Notes: generated by a model from the letters alone, not told the origin. DNA of 64,000 nt from Chitinophaga sp. E66 (GCA_019285755.1 CP079103.1:5055001-5119000), one strand, 5' to 3'; numbered from the stretch's first letter, positions 39,801-51,858 are shown. Translations and numbers: made by a program.

Positions 39801-42800
39801 CCGGTCTTAAGCACCCTCAGATCGGAGGCTCGCAGTACCTGCGTCGTCACCACCGAAGCGTCAGCAGTGATGCCCGGGATGCGCGCGTAGGCCGTATTCG
39901 TGAAGGAGGCGCCTGCGAATGCAGGGTCCAGGATACCTGTCACGGTTACATCCACATAATGCGCGGAAGAAGCGGGCAACTCAGCAGTGATATCGATATT
40001 CCCTGTACCTGAGGTCGCATTCACGGAAGTGCCTTCACCGCTTACCGTAGCTGTCCACACCGGGTTGAGGACACCTGCCGGGACAGTGTCTGTGATGCGC
40101 AGGCCATGTGCTGTGGATGGCCCGTTGTTGAGCACACGGATATGATATTGAATGGGATCGCCGGCATTCATTACCGCCGGGCCCGTCTTCGTTACGGAAA
40201 CATTCGGTCGTGCTACGATCCCGGTCCTTGCGGAATCAAGGAACGCGGAATCCCCATGCGTCACATGCGCGATATTCAACAGCGAGGCGCCGGTGAATGA
40301 GGGATCTATCGTTCCGCTCACCGTGAGCAGGATGCGGTGCGGGTTCCCGGCTGGAATGTTCCCTTTTACTTCTATGATGTTCCCGCTTCCCGTAGCCGGG
40401 CCCGACAACGCCGCAGTTCCTGCCGTTGCGGCGATCCACCTGACGTTGCTGATACCAGCGGGAATTGTATCCCTGATGGTTGCCTCCCGGAATTGGACGG
40501 GCCGTTATTGGTAACGCTGATGGTATACGTAATCTGGTCTCCCGCGGCTAATGTATCCGGCGCGGACTTCGTGACTTCCAGCTCAGAGATGTTGATCACT
40601 TTGGTGACCACGGAATCTTTCAGATCGCGGGTTACGTTACTTTCATGTGCGGTAGAGATGTTCAGCAGGTTGCCGGTGAACGAGGGGTCAACGATGCCTT
40701 CCACTTCCAGCGTAATGAAGTTTAGCCGCCCTGCCGGCAGGTTGCAATTCAGCACAATGTCGTTCCCCGTTCCTGTGTAGCGCCCTGGATGGTGGCATTT
40801 CCTGCGGTATGCGCTTTCCAGGAGACGTTCTGCACTTCGTTAGGCACCACATCGTCCAGTTCCACGGCATTCGCCACAGAAGGACCAAAATTGGTGATAT
40901 AAATGATGTATGCGATCGGCTGCCCTGCCACCGTTTCCGCAGGCCCGATCTTGACGAGCTGGAGCGCGGTTTTGTTCACTATATGCGTGGTGACGGTATT
41001 GGAAAGCACCGGCTGTCCGTCCGCCAATGCCGTCGCCGAGTTGACGATATCTCCGGTGAATGAGGGATTCAACGTTCCGGTAAGCGTAATAAGTACCCGG
41101 TTGCCGGTTCCATATGGGATATCGGCAGACACGTCCAGTACGCGCCCGCTGCCGGTTGCGCCACTCACGATCTGTGCAGCGCCCCGGCCCGTTGCGATCC
41201 GGTGGGATTGCTGATCTCCGCGGGCACCAGGTCATTGATACGGAGCGCAACGGCGTCTGAAGGACCGTTATTGTCAACAGTGATCTGGTAACTGATACGA
41301 TCCCCGCATTCGCAGTATCCGGACCGCTCTTCACGATGTTGATCCTTGCGAGGTTGTAAACGGTGGTATTGGCATCTGCCGGCGTTAAGGGGACATTATC
41401 CGCAACTACCGTGGCCGTGTTATTGATTACTCCCGTGAATGCCGCGGATACGGTTCCTTTTACCGTTACAACGATGCTAGCTACTCCTCCTGCCGGGATC
41501 CCCGGTAACACGCACATTGCTTCCCGTACCGGTTGCGCCGGTTGCGATCGTAGCGCCGTCGGCCGCGGCGGCCGTCCAACTGACATTCTCCACTTCCGCG
41601 GGAATGATGTCTTCGATCACGACGTTGCGAGCGTCTGAGAGGCCTTTATTATTGACGACGATCTGCCAGGTAATGGGGCTTCCGCCGCAAGGGCGCGCGG
41701 CGCCGATTTGCCAATTTGAAGAGCCGGGCTGTTCAATACCTCCGTCACCACCGTATTCGATGTAAACCCGGGCTTCCCTGCCGGCGTGGCGGCCGCATTG
41801 TTAGAGAACGTGCCACTGGCATCCGCGCCGATCTTTCCGCGGATACTGATCGTTATCGTGTTCGTTGCGCCCGCGGGAATATCCGCAGTTACCTGCACCG
41901 TATTCCCTGTGCCGGTAGCGCCTGCGGTGATGGTTGTATTGCTGCTGCCGATGGCTCCCACGATACGTCCGTCACGGTTGCGGGCACCACATCGCGGATT
42001 ACCACCTGCTTTGCATCCGACAGGCCACTGTTCCGCACTACCAATACATAGTTGATATCACCTCCTGCGGTTACGTTGGCAGGACCGGCTTTACTGATCA
42101 CAAGGCTCGGCTCATTGATCACTACGGTGTTCGTTATGTTGGATGGAACATCCGGATTTCCCGTTATGGCAGCCACCGCCCTGTTGGTGATGACTCCTTC
42201 GAATCCGGGCGCGATGGTAGCCGTTGCCGTGATGATGATATTGTTTGCCGGTCCGGCCGGCAGATCTGCATTCAGGATACCGATGCCGTTTTCAACCTTG
42301 CTGCTGTTCACCCTGGCGGCGCCGTTCACCGTGATGGTGAATTTCGGGTTGAGGAGGCCCGCGGGGAAGGTATCCCGCACGATCACCCCGAAGGCATCCG
42401 ACGGACCGTTATTCGTTACATTCACCTGGAAGCGGATGATATCGCCGGCACGCGCGGTATCTGGCGCCTGTTTGCGGATGTTCAATGCGCTACGTTTACG
42501 GACGATCGTTTCAACGGTATTGACTGCGTAATGTTTCCGTTCACGCTCATGGATGCATTGTTACGGATAACGCCGGACGCGTCCGGCCGGATGGTCCCCG
42601 TAATGGTGACGGCCACAGTATTCTGAGCACCGGTCGGGATGTTGACGGACATCAGCAATAAATTCGATGTTCCTGTTGCGCCTTCAATAATTGATGCGGC
42701 ACCTGATGAAGTGGCTGTCCACGTAACGTCCTCAATGCTGCCGGGAATCGCATCAGCGATGATAGCGCCCATCATATCCGACGGACCGTTATTGCCAATT

Positions 42801-45800
42801 AATAATGTATACGTAATGGACGTACCCGCATCTGCCGTTGCCGGGCCCGATTTCACAATCGTAGGCCCAGGCTTGTTGATAACAGTGGTAGTAACCGTAT
42901 CCACCTCCGGCGTTTCTCCGGGAGGCGTGGCGGTTGCCCTGTTTACAATATTGCCCGTTGCAGAAGAAGCCACCGTCCCCGTCACGATAACGTCTACTTC
43001 GTTGCCCGCGCCCGCAGGAATATTCACAGTGGTATTTATCGTATTACCGGTGCCGGAAGCCGGTGCGCCCGCCGCCAACGTAGCGCCGCCTTTCAATTCC
43101 ACCCTCCATGCCGTGTTCCTGATGGTTGCCGGCACTGGTCGGCGATCACGACGTTCGTCGCATCGGAAGGACCACCATTTAATACGGAAATGCTATAACT
43201 AATATCACGTCCCGCATCCACGGTATGGGTCACCGGCCCTGATTTCACGATCGAAATGCCTGTTTGCTTACGCAGGGTGGTTACTATAATATTACTCACT
43301 ACCTGCGTATCGCCGGGAACTGCCACCACGCCTATATTTCGTAAAGAACCCGTCGCGCTTTGGCTGATCGTACCGCTGACAGATACGATAATGAGATTAG
43401 TATCCCCTACAGGCAAAGAGCCATTGAAATTAATACCATTTCCCGTTCCGCTGGTAGTAGTTGCGGTAGCCGCGCCTGTCGTTTGTACCGTCCAGGTTAC
43501 ATTGCTGATCTGCGCAGGTACTGCATCGGTAATGGTTACCTGAGGAGCAGCCGAGGGGCCTGCGTTATACGCCGTAAGGAGGTATTTAATCGATTCGCCC
43601 GCCACCGCAACGGATGGCCCGTTCTTAACTATCCTCAACCCATACAACGGATCCGGGTTGTCCGTATCGCTTGCGCTGTTATTGCCAGGCACAGGGTCTG
43701 TTACGCCCGTTGGCGGCGCAACGCTGGCCGTGTTCGTCAACGCTCCGGAATGAAACGACGGAACATCAAGCGTAACCCGGTATACCACCTGGCCGCCTGA
43801 TGGTATGTTCACGGTTTGCTGCAAAGGCATATTACCTGCGCTGGCGGGTATTACCGCACCGCCTACCGTAGTGGCCGTCCATCTGCCGGACGTAATGCCC
43901 GCAGGAAATACATCCGTTATGGTGGCTCCTTCGGCGTTGGAAGGACCGTTATTCGTAACGGTGATCACGTATTGCACCTTTCCGCCGGGAACATAAATAT
44001 TCGAATTGTCCGTTTTGGTGATAGCAAGATCCGCACTCCGTTTCACCGGCGTTGTCACGCTATCTTTCGCCACCGTTGAATCCGACATGCCGGGCGGCGG
44101 TGTCGCTGTCGCCACGTTCTTGAGCGACGTTCCCGTGAAATCAGCGTTGACCGTTCCTTGTATGGTCAGCGTCGCCGAAGCGGCGGGAGCCAGCGTGAGG
44201 CCGGTCCAGATCATCGTTCCAAGATCGAACGTTCCGGCTGATGCCGTTACTCCCGTGGGGGTGTAGCCTATGGGGAAGTTGTCGTCCATAGTGATGCGGT
44301 CAGCCGGTCGGATTGTGGAAGGCCCGCCATTCGTCAGTTTCACTATATACTGTAAAGGCTGTCCTGCCACGGCTTCCGTCAAAGAGGCGGTCTTCTCCAG
44401 TTGCAGGTCCACGTACGGCGGCTTCACATTGATATACACATGGGCCGTATCACAAGCGCCATGCGTGTCACAAATACGGTATACAAATACATCCGTTCCC
44501 GTTACCCCTGCATTCGGTGTATAGGTAAACGTTCCATCGGCATTGATGATGACGGAACCTTTGGCCGGCGGCTCAACAGCCGATGTCTGCACCGTCATCG
44601 CGTCGTTGTCCGGATCACGGTCATTTGTTTTCACGTTGCCGCTGACAGGCACATCCCGGAATGTATCATAGAAGTCGGGCACTGCGATGGGCGGGTTGTT
44701 CGCGATGACGCTGTCAACGGTTGAAGTATTATTTCCCGGTACAGGATCGGGCATGCTTGTGGGCGTATAGATCGTGGCGGTATTACTGATTACGGTTCCT
44801 CCGGTCGCAGTAGCTTTCACGGTGCCTGTAACATTCAGTACGATGCGGTTCCCGGATGCGAACGGCATGTTTACCTGTGCGGATATCGCCGGGCTCGTTC
44901 CCGAAGCCGGCGATACGGTAACACCGTTGCCGGTGGTGACGAAGTTCCAGTTGTAGTTCTCCAGCGCTGCCGGCAGCACGTCCTGGAAGTTGGCGGCCAC
45001 CATGTCGGAGGGGCCATTATTCGTAATCACCACCTGGTACTTTACTTGTTTACCGGTCTGATACAGGGATCCCACATCGGTCTTTACTACCTGCATATCG
45101 GCCTGACTGATAAATTGCAATGTCACATCATCTGTCCGTGCGGGACAGGGCCCGCTGGTTATCGTCCACCTAAGCACCGCGGTAGCATTCGCAGGGATAG
45201 TGACAGTGGTGGTGGCTAACGTGGGATTTGTAATAACTGCCTGCCCGGATACCACGCTCCATCTGCCATTCCCATAAACAGGCGTATTCGCGGCCATTAC
45301 GAAGGTGCCGCTCGTGTATTTTACCTGATCAGGCCCGGCGTTGGCAGGGTCAGCGGGCGGAAAAATCTGTACGGAGACGTTTTGAGAAACCTGCCTGCAG
45401 TTACCGTTGGTAATCGTCCATGCAAATACATATGCTCCTATCCCCAGATTCGTAATCCTGGTTTTTGGGTCATGTATATCTCCGAAAACGCCGGTGGTGG
45501 GACCGGATACCTGCGACCAGGTGCCTGTTCCGACCGCTGGCGCCGCTGCGTCCATTAATGCGCTCACTACTTCGCACAACAACTGGTTAGGACCTGCATC
45601 TGCAGGCGTAGGTTCTGCGGTCACGACGATTTGTACATCGTCTGAAGACGGCGGGCATACGCCATTGCTGATGGTCCACCGGAATACATAGGTACCGGCG
45701 GTAAGGCCGGATATGCTGGTAGCCGCTGTGTTGGGGCTGGTGATTGTGGCCGTATTGGGCCCGGATACCTGCGACCAGGCGCCCGTTCCGTTTAATGGGG

Positions 45801-47393
45801 CGTTACCTGCCAGGGAGGTCTGCGTTGCGTTACACAAAGCCTGGTCTGCACCTGCGTTGGCGGCCGTGGTGCCGTTCAATACTGTGATCGCCACTTCATC
45901 TGCACTGGATCCGCAAGATCCGCTCGTGATCGTCCAGCGGAATACATGAACTGCCCCGGGCACCAATTGCGCCACTACGGTTCCCGGATTATTTGGATCG
46001 GTGATCACCGCCGTAGGCCCGGAAACCTGCGTCCACATGCCCTTTCCCACTGTGGGCGTATTACCGTTGAGGGCCGCGGTTGTTGACAGGCAGCGCGACT
46101 GGTCCGCGCCTGCGTTGGCGGTTGTGGGAGTTCCGCCTACCGTAATGGTCACATCATCCGAATTAGACCCGCAGCCCGGCGATGTGATCGTCCAGCGGAA
46201 AACATATGTCCCCGCGCCGCTGGGCGTTACTTCCGTATTAAAATAACCGGGATTGCCAATCGTGGCCGAAGGCCCGGATACCTGGGTCCATAAGCCCGTT
46301 CCTGAACTTGGAACATTCCCTTGTAAATTGAATTGCGTACCTCCGCATACGGTTTGATCTGGCCCGGCGTCCGCAGGTGTTGCTGAGCCGGTGATTGTTA
46401 CCGGCACACCGGTGGTATTGCTGGGGCAGCCGGCGGAGATGACCTGCCTGCGGTACCAATACGTTCTGCTGGCGATAGGCGGCGTGTAGTTCTGCTGGTT
46501 ATTGACGCCCGGCGCGGGATTGAAGTTATTGACGGCGTCTGTTTCGCTGCGCTGCCACAAATAGGTGTAGGTGCCATCGCCCCCGCGGGCTGCGATCCCT
46601 GGAAGGTGGCGGGTTGCTGCCCGTCGCATACGCTTTGGGAGGGTGGCGTGATGAAGTTGTTAGTAATATCTCCGGGTACGGTAGCGGTCAGTCGCTTCAC
46701 GCAAAGGCTTTGGTCACGGACTACGATATCGTAAGTACCGGCCGCAAGGTTGTTGAATTCGTTGCTGCCCTGCCAAGTCTGCCCCCGTCTTTACTGTATT
46801 CGATCTGGCCTGTAACGTTGATGGGCTGGATCTGGATGTAACCCTGCTGGCCGGACGTAGCGCACACGGGCCGTACCTGCTGCACCGTGGCATCCAGCTG
46901 GCAGCATTTGAAAGACGCGCTGCCGCCAGACTGACTGAGTGTAATGGTGCCGGATTGCCCGTTCCTGTTCACCAGCACTAACAAGTAAAACTGACCAGGG
47001 GCCACTGCCGGGAATGTAATGTCCATAGGTGAGCTGTTGCCTCCGAAGCAAGACATTACCGGCTGCGCCGCCAGGTTGCCGCAGGCGCTTTGCATCGACT
47101 GGATAGAGAAATATGGGCCGTAGAGGATGTAGTTGAGGATTACATTGCTGTTGGGGTTGTGGCGCGGATAGTTGCATCGCCGGAACTGTTGCCTTCGAAG
47201 AAGTAATAGCCGGCGTAATTGACGTTATTGACACAGGCAAGGGTACCCAGGTTCTGCGCCAGTTCCGGAGCAAAGTCACGGTGCTGCCGCATACGCGCTG
47301 AGGCGATGTACACTGGACCTGCGCATTTGTACGCGAGAGGACGGAGGCAACAAAAACTACAATAAGGGTAACGAACTTGTAATAACGTATCAT
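33813..47393 (-). CDS. Giant secreted repeat protein (PKD-like and DUF11 repeats) with T9SS/gliding C-terminal domain
   Basis: About 4,500 residues. Signal peptide MIRYYKFVTLIVVFVASVLS...NAQ; then a unique N-terminal region; five PKD/SprB-like repeats of about 85 residues starting with the motif (A/D)AG(A/P)(D/N)Q; a first DUF11 repeat; a cadherin/VCBS-like domain (PPIAVPDFYDTFRDVPVSGNV); then a long tandem series of DUF11 domains, each with a beginning like (L/I)xIxKxGPxxxxAGxxIxYxIxVxNNGPS and ending GNxxTxxT. The C-terminus EIFIPNTITPNGDGRNDRF ... WDGNG ... GTYYYILQL is the gliding motility-associated CHU_C (TIGR04131, type B) sorting domain. It is expected at the cell surface as an adhesin or stalk. 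About fifteen single-base losses break the frame. Confidence 0.88.
34100..45110 (-). repeat. Tandem DUF11 repeat array within the giant gene (about 28 copies)
   Basis: I count 28 copies by their 'KxGP...AG..I.Y.I.V.NNGPS' starts, spaced about 385-395 bp. Copies are clearly diverged from each other in sequence, so this is an old, not a recently homogenised, array; a single VCBS-like module interrupts it near 44.5 kb. Confidence 0.85.
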
Positions 47394-47525
47394 GCATCGG
47401 CCTTTTATAGGTTATGGCTCGGCAGCTGGCATGATTATGTTGGAAACAACCGTAGCGAACGGCAATGACGCGGTAAATGCTGTTACTACAACAACGGGAA
47501 CCCGCAAAGGGTTGGGATTCAATAA

Positions 47526-47553
47526 AAAAGCCCTCCGCAGGCGGAGGGCTTTT
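47526..47553. terminator. Bidirectional terminator between atpA and the giant gene
   Basis: AAAAGCCCTCCGC-AG-GCGGAGGGCTTTT, 22 nt after the atpA stop. Both genes read on the minus strand, so it ends the ATP synthase transcript. Confidence 0.92.
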
Positions 47554-47574
47554 CAAAACTATATGCGATAAGGC

Positions 47575-49152
47575 TTAGGCGAAGCGGGGCTTCAGCTCGT
47601 CTGCCAGAGCAACCATTTTCTTGATGCCTTCTTCGGGCAGGTTACCTTTCTTGAATTCGCCGAGTACTTCGGGCAGGCGAACTTCCATTTCGTGCAGGAA
47701 GGCTTCCTGGAAAGCGGCTACGTTCTTAACGGGTACTTCGCGGATCAGGCCGTTGGTACCGAGGTAGATGATAGCTACTTGTTTTTCCACAGAGTACGGG
47801 CTGAACTGAGGTTGTTTCAGTATCTCCACGTTACGGGCGCCTTTGTCCAGTACGGATTTGGTAGCCGCGTCGAGGTCACCGCCGAATTTAGCGAAGGCTT
47901 CCATTTCGCGGTACATCGCCTGGTCAAGTTTCAGGGTACCGGATACTTTCTTCATGGATTTGATCTGCGCGTTACCACCTACACGGGATACGGAGATACC
48001 TACGTTGATCGCGGGGCGGATACCTGCGTTGAACAGGTTGCCTTCCAGGAAGATCTGGCCGTCGGTAATGGAGATCACGTTGGTGGGGATATACGCGGAT
48101 ACGTCACCTGCCTGTGTCTCGATGATGGGCAGCGCGGTCAGGGAACCGCCGCCTTTCACGAGGTGCTTGATGGATTCCGGGAGGTCGTTCATCTGCCTGG
48201 CGATGTCGTCCTTAGCGATCACTTTCGCTGCGCGCTCGAGGAGACGGCTGTGCAGGTAGAATACGTCACCAGGATATGCTTCACGTCCGGGAGGACGGCG
48301 GAGCAGCAGGGACACCTCACGGTAAGCTACGGCTTGTTTGGACAGGTCATCATAGATGATCAGTGCGGGACGGCCGGTATCGCGGAAGAACTCGCCGATG
48401 GCCGCGCCTGCGAACGGAGCGTAGAACTGGAGGGGAGCCGGATCAGCTGCGGAAGCCGCAACGATCGTGGTGTAGGCCATAGCGCCGCTTTCCTGCAGGG
48501 TTTTCATAACACCTGCAACGGTGGAGGCTTTCTGGCCGATAGCTACGTATATGCAATACACGGGTTTGCCCGCGTCATAGAATTCTTTCTGATTGATGAT
48601 GGCGTCGATACAGATCGCGGTTTTACCGGTCTGACGGTCACCGATTACCAGCTCACGCTGGCCGCGGCCGATGGGGATCATGGCGTCGATAGCCTTGATA
48701 CCGGTTTGCAGCGGTTCTTTTACCGGTTCGCGGTAGATAACGCCGGGAGCTTTACGTTCCGGGGGCATTTCATACAGTTCGCCGGTGATGGGGCCTTTGC
48801 CGTCGATAGCTTCGCCGAGGGTGTTCACCACGCGGCCTACCAGGCCTTCGCCCACTTTAATGGATGCGATCTGACCGGTACGGCGAACGGTGTCGCCTTC
48901 CTTCACGTTCTTGTACTCACCCATCATTACCACACCCACGTTGTCTTCCTCCAGGTTGAGCGCGATTGCTTTTACACCGCTCTCGAACTCAACGAGCTCA
49001 CCGGAGCGAACGTTGTTGAGGCCATATACACGGGCGATACCGTCACCCACCTGCAGTACCGTGCCTACTTCTTCCAGTTCCGCGGAAGCGTTGAAGTTGC
49101 TCAGTTGCTGGCGTAATATCGCCGAAATTTCGTCTGGTTTAATGTCAACCAT
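47575..49152 (-). CDS. atpA: F-type ATP synthase subunit alpha
   Basis: 525 residues, frame intact. Forms the F1 hexamer with beta subunits. The non-catalytic nucleotide site shows Walker A GDRQTGKTAI (near residue 175), the segment IYDDLSKQAVAYREVSLLLRRPPGREAYPGDVFYLHSRLLERAAK and the alpha-specific GGGSLTALPIIETQAGDVSAYIPTNVISITDGQI. Last gene of the atp cluster here; a terminator follows directly, with no gamma-subunit gene after it. Its antisense strand carries a long spurious ORF. Confidence 0.97.
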   Translation of the reverse strand: MVDIKPDEISAILRQQLSNFNASAELEEVGTVLQVGDGIARVYGLNNVRSGELVEFESGVKAIALNLEEDNVGVVMMGEYKNVKEGDTVRRTGQIASIKVGEGLVGRVVNTLGEAIDGKGPITGELYEMPPERKAPGVIYREPVKEPLQTGIKAIDAMIPIGRGQRELVIGDRQTGKTAICIDAIINQKEFYDAGKPVYCIYVAIGQKASTVAGVMKTLQESGAMAYTTIVAASAADPAPLQFYAPFAGAAIGEFFRDTGRPALIIYDDLSKQAVAYREVSLLLRRPPGREAYPGDVFYLHSRLLERAAKVIAKDDIARQMNDLPESIKHLVKGGGSLTALPIIETQAGDVSAYIPTNVISITDGQIFLEGNLFNAGIRPAINVGISVSRVGGNAQIKSMKKVSGTLKLDQAMYREMEAFAKFGGDLDAATKSVLDKGARNVEILKQPQFSPYSVEKQVAIIYLGTNGLIREVPVKNVAAFQEAFLHEMEVRLPEVLGEFKKGNLPEEGIKKMVALADELKPRFA

Positions 49153-49242
49153 TGTTATACTTTTTTAAAGAGTCGTTAAGGTTATTTGTTATAACGACAA
49201 CAGCTTTGCGGTTACGCAGCGGCTGCTGTTTAAATTGCTTGA

Positions 49243-49802
49243 TTAGCGGATCTCGGAAACGTAAATGTTCTTGAGGAACTGTTTCTTGATATCCTTCAGG
49301 TCGCGCAGTACGGAAGCGTCGAACAGGAGTCGCCGGTTTCCAGAACGAAACCGCCGATCAGATCGGGGTTCACGCGTGTTTCCAGTTCGATCTTGCGGCC
49401 GGCGGAAGCTTCCACCTTCTCGCGGATCAGGTTCAGCAGCGACGCTTCCAGGGGTGCTGCGGAAGTAAGCTTCACGCGGGCGATACCCTTGATGGCATTG
49501 TACTGCTTCCCGAACTCCCCGGCGATCTCGGCCAGCACGCTTTCGCGGCCTTTGAGCGTTACCAGGCGGATGAACGCGGAAGTAATGCCGCTGATCTTGC
49601 CGTCCAGGATGGCGCCCAGGATCTTCACCTTTTTGTCGGCCTTGATGATGGGGCTGCGGAGCAGGGCCACCACATCGGCATTGCTGCGGGTGATGGACTG
49701 GAGCAGCAGCATATCGCTATGCACGGCTTCCAGTTCGTTCTTGGCCACCGCCAGGTCGATCAGCGATTTCGCATACCTGTTTGCTAAACGGGGATTCTGC
49801 AT
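49243..49802 (-). CDS. atpH: F-type ATP synthase subunit delta
   Basis: Peripheral-stalk subunit linking F1 to subunit b. MQNPRLANRYAKSLIDLAVAKN, LLRSPIIKADKKVKIL and FIRLVTLKGRE are typical of the N-terminal helical domain; the C-terminal GRKIELETRVNPDLIGGFVLETGD is the diagnostic motif. One base is missing near 49330; repair gives a C-terminus ending KNIYVSEIR with a stop at 49243-49245, about 186 residues. Confidence 0.93.
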
Positions 49803-49825
49803 ATTCTTTTATTCAGCCGTTTTAA

Positions 49826-50320
49826 TTAGTTCAGTTTGATTTCGCCAGCCAGTTGCTTGATGTAAGCTTCCTGGTTCGCCTTGTCGGACAGCTCCTTGCG
49901 CAGCACTTTCTCCGCTACTTCGATCACGAGGGTGCCTACCTGGTTCTTCACGTCGGTGAGGGCAGCCATCTTCTGGTTCTCGATCGCAACGGAAGCCTCG
50001 GCAATGATCTTCTTGGCTTCTTTCTGCGCTTGTTCCTTCGCTTCGCGGATGATTTGTTCTTTCGCGTCTTTCGCTTCCTTCAGGATCGCGCTGCGCTCTG
50101 CTTTCGCTTCTGCCAGCACATGCTCGTGTTCCGCTTTCATCTGTGCCATTTCCTCTTTCACGCGCTCAGCGGTGGCGATGGAGTCGGAGATGGAATCTTC
50201 CCTTTCCTTCAATGTAGAGAGGATGGGCTTCCACGCAAATTTCTTCAGGATCAGGAAAACGATAATGAAGATTATGAGAGAGATGGTGAATAAACCTAAC
50301 GCAGGTATCAACAAATCCAT
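49826..50320 (-). CDS. atpF: F-type ATP synthase subunit b
   Basis: 164 residues, frame intact. One N-terminal membrane helix (LGLFTISLIIFIIVFLILKKF) followed by KPILSTLKEREDSI and a long charged coiled coil rich in Ala, Glu and Lys, then the delta-binding C-terminus. The peripheral stalk forms as a dimer. It sits between atpE and atpH in the expected order. Confidence 0.96.
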   Translation of the reverse strand: MDLLIPALGLFTISLIIFIIVFLILKKFAWKPILSTLKEREDSISDSIATAERVKEEMAQMKAEHEHVLAEAKAERSAILKEAKDAKEQIIREAKEQAQKEAKKIIAEASVAIENQKMAALTDVKNQVGTLVIEVAEKVLRKELSDKANQEAYIKQLAGEIKLN

Positions 50321-50410
50321 ATATCAGTATTTATAAGTTGTGTTTGTACGGAAGATAGGATTACTGCATCCTTTGCCCTTTGCGCGGGATGCAGTAAAAA
50401 GTTTCTGCGA

Positions 50411-50670
50411 TTACAGTACTACCGCCAGCAGACCCGCGATAACGCCGAACAGGGCAACACCCTCTACCAGCGCCGCGCCAGGATCATGTTAGCACGGATG
50501 TCGTTAGCAGCTTCGGGCTGACGAGCGATGGATTCCAGCGCGCTCTTACCGATGTTACCTACACCGATACCAGCTGCGATAGCAGCGATACCAGCACCAA
50601 CAGCACCACCAGCTTTAGCCAGGCCAGAAGCGGATTCAGCAGCCTGCATCATTACAGTTAAAAGTTCCAT
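50411..50670 (-). CDS. atpE: F-type ATP synthase subunit c
   Basis: Proton- or sodium-carrying ring subunit with two helices. Helix one is GGAVGAGIAAIAAGIGVGNIG, then the polar loop SIARQPEA, and helix two with the ion-binding Glu in LVEGVALFGVIAGLLAVVL. A missing base near 50477 shifts helix two; the repaired protein of 86 residues ends at 50411. The short N-terminal extension (MELLTVMMQAAESASG) is usual in Bacteroidota. Confidence 0.95.
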
Positions 50671-50709
50671 GATGAATTGTGTATTTGAATTTTAGATTAA
50701 ACGTTGCTA

Positions 50710-51831
50710 TTAATGATGATGATCGCCCTGGTGCTCCATGGCCTGACCGATGAATACAGCGGTAAGGTTAGCGAAGATGAACGCCTGGATAAAAGCCACC
50801 AGCAGCTCCAGCATCATCATCACGATGTTGAACACGATCGTAATGGGCAGGAAGCCGTAACCGGCGATCTTATTCAGGGACCCAAATATAAACACGAGGG
50901 AGATAATGCTCAGGATGATGATGTGGCCCGCCAGGATGTTGGCGAAAAGACGCACCATCAGGGAGATCGGCTTGGTGAACACACCGATCAGCTCCACCGG
51001 CGCAAGGATGATCTTCACACCGCCCGGTACGGGAGGATTGAAAATGTGACCCCAGAAGTGACGGTTAGTAGCCGCCATCATCGCGATGAAGGAAATCAAC
51101 GCCAGCGCAGCAGTCACCGCAATGTTACCGGTAACGTTAGCAGAACCCGGCAGCAGGCCCAGCAGGTTGTTGATGAGAATAAAGAAGAAGATGGTCAGGA
51201 TGAAAGGAACATATTTCTCACCCTTCGCGCCCGGGATATTCGGACGAACCACCTCGTCGCGCATGAAGATGATCACCGGCTCAATGAGGCTTTGCAGCCC
51301 CTTCGGCGCCTGGCGGTGACCACGGATGCGGTACGCCTTAGCCACCTGCAGCATCAGCACCACCAGTAAAACAGCGGCCAGCAGCATGGAAGTGATGTTC
51401 TTGGTGATCGACAAATCGTAGATCTTCTGACCCGTCGGGTTGTCGTTGGCGTCTACCTCGATGATGCTCCCCTCAGGATACTGGGCGGAGGTCAGGTGGT
51501 GAGACTCCAGGTAATGCGCGTCCACCAAACGGTAACCATCATAGGAATCATGGCCGTGGTGGAATTTGGAAGACGAAAACGCAGACGTCCCGCGCACCGG
51601 ATTATAAATAATCACAGGCAGCGGAAGGGTAACATGAACGTCGCCCACGCTCAGCAAGTGCCAGTCGTGCGCATCCTTCACGTGTCCGAGGATTACTTCC
51701 TTCGCATTAAAACCTTTCTTTTCTTCATGGCCGTCAGATGCCTGGGCCGTGGTAAATGTGCCGGATACGGTGATGAAAAACACCGTTATCAAGGCTACCA
51801 GCTTATATTTGAACCGATTCAAGGAAAACAC
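50710..51831 (-). CDS. atpB: F-type ATP synthase subunit a (extended Bacteroidota form)
   Basis: 373 residues, frame intact. Stator subunit facing the c-ring. The essential Arg is in ISLMVRLFANILAGH, and AFIFANLTAVFIGQAMEH forms the last helix. A cleavable-looking signal (LVALITVFFITVSGTFTTAQA) plus a periplasmic, His-rich extension of about 100 residues distinguishes it from shorter proteobacterial forms and is typical of Bacteroidota. First gene of atpB-E-F-H-A; no atpI or atpG is adjacent. Confidence 0.95.
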   Translation of the reverse strand: MFSLNRFKYKLVALITVFFITVSGTFTTAQASDGHEEKKGFNAKEVILGHVKDAHDWHLLSVGDVHVTLPLPVIIYNPVRGTSAFSSSKFHHGHDSYDGYRLVDAHYLESHHLTSAQYPEGSIIEVDANDNPTGQKIYDLSITKNITSMLLAAVLLVVLMLQVAKAYRIRGHRQAPKGLQSLIEPVIIFMRDEVVRPNIPGAKGEKYVPFILTIFFFILINNLLGLLPGSANVTGNIAVTAALALISFIAMMAATNRHFWGHIFNPPVPGGVKIILAPVELIGVFTKPISLMVRLFANILAGHIIILSIISLVFIFGSLNKIAGYGFLPITIVFNIVMMMLELLVAFIQAFIFANLTAVFIGQAMEHQGDHHH

Positions 51832-51850
51832 CGTTTTCTGAAATTTTGTG

Positions 51851-51858
51851 CAAAGGTA
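51851..51858 (-). promoter_or_regulatory. -7 promoter element (TACCTTTG) for the atp operon
   Basis: Perfect TAnnTTTG match on the complement, 19 nt before the atpB start. No clear -33 TTTG at 19-21 bp. Confidence 0.55.

Noticed and set aside
34100..45110. DUF11 array considered as several separate genes
   Set aside because: Breaks fall at homopolymers with sequence continuing in another frame, there is one signal peptide, one sorting domain and no internal promoters or terminators.
47692..49116. Long plus-strand ORF (474 codons) opposite atpA
   Set aside because: It is entirely antisense to the intact, motif-complete atpA and has no recognisable domain; long antisense ORFs are expected from the codon bias of this genome.
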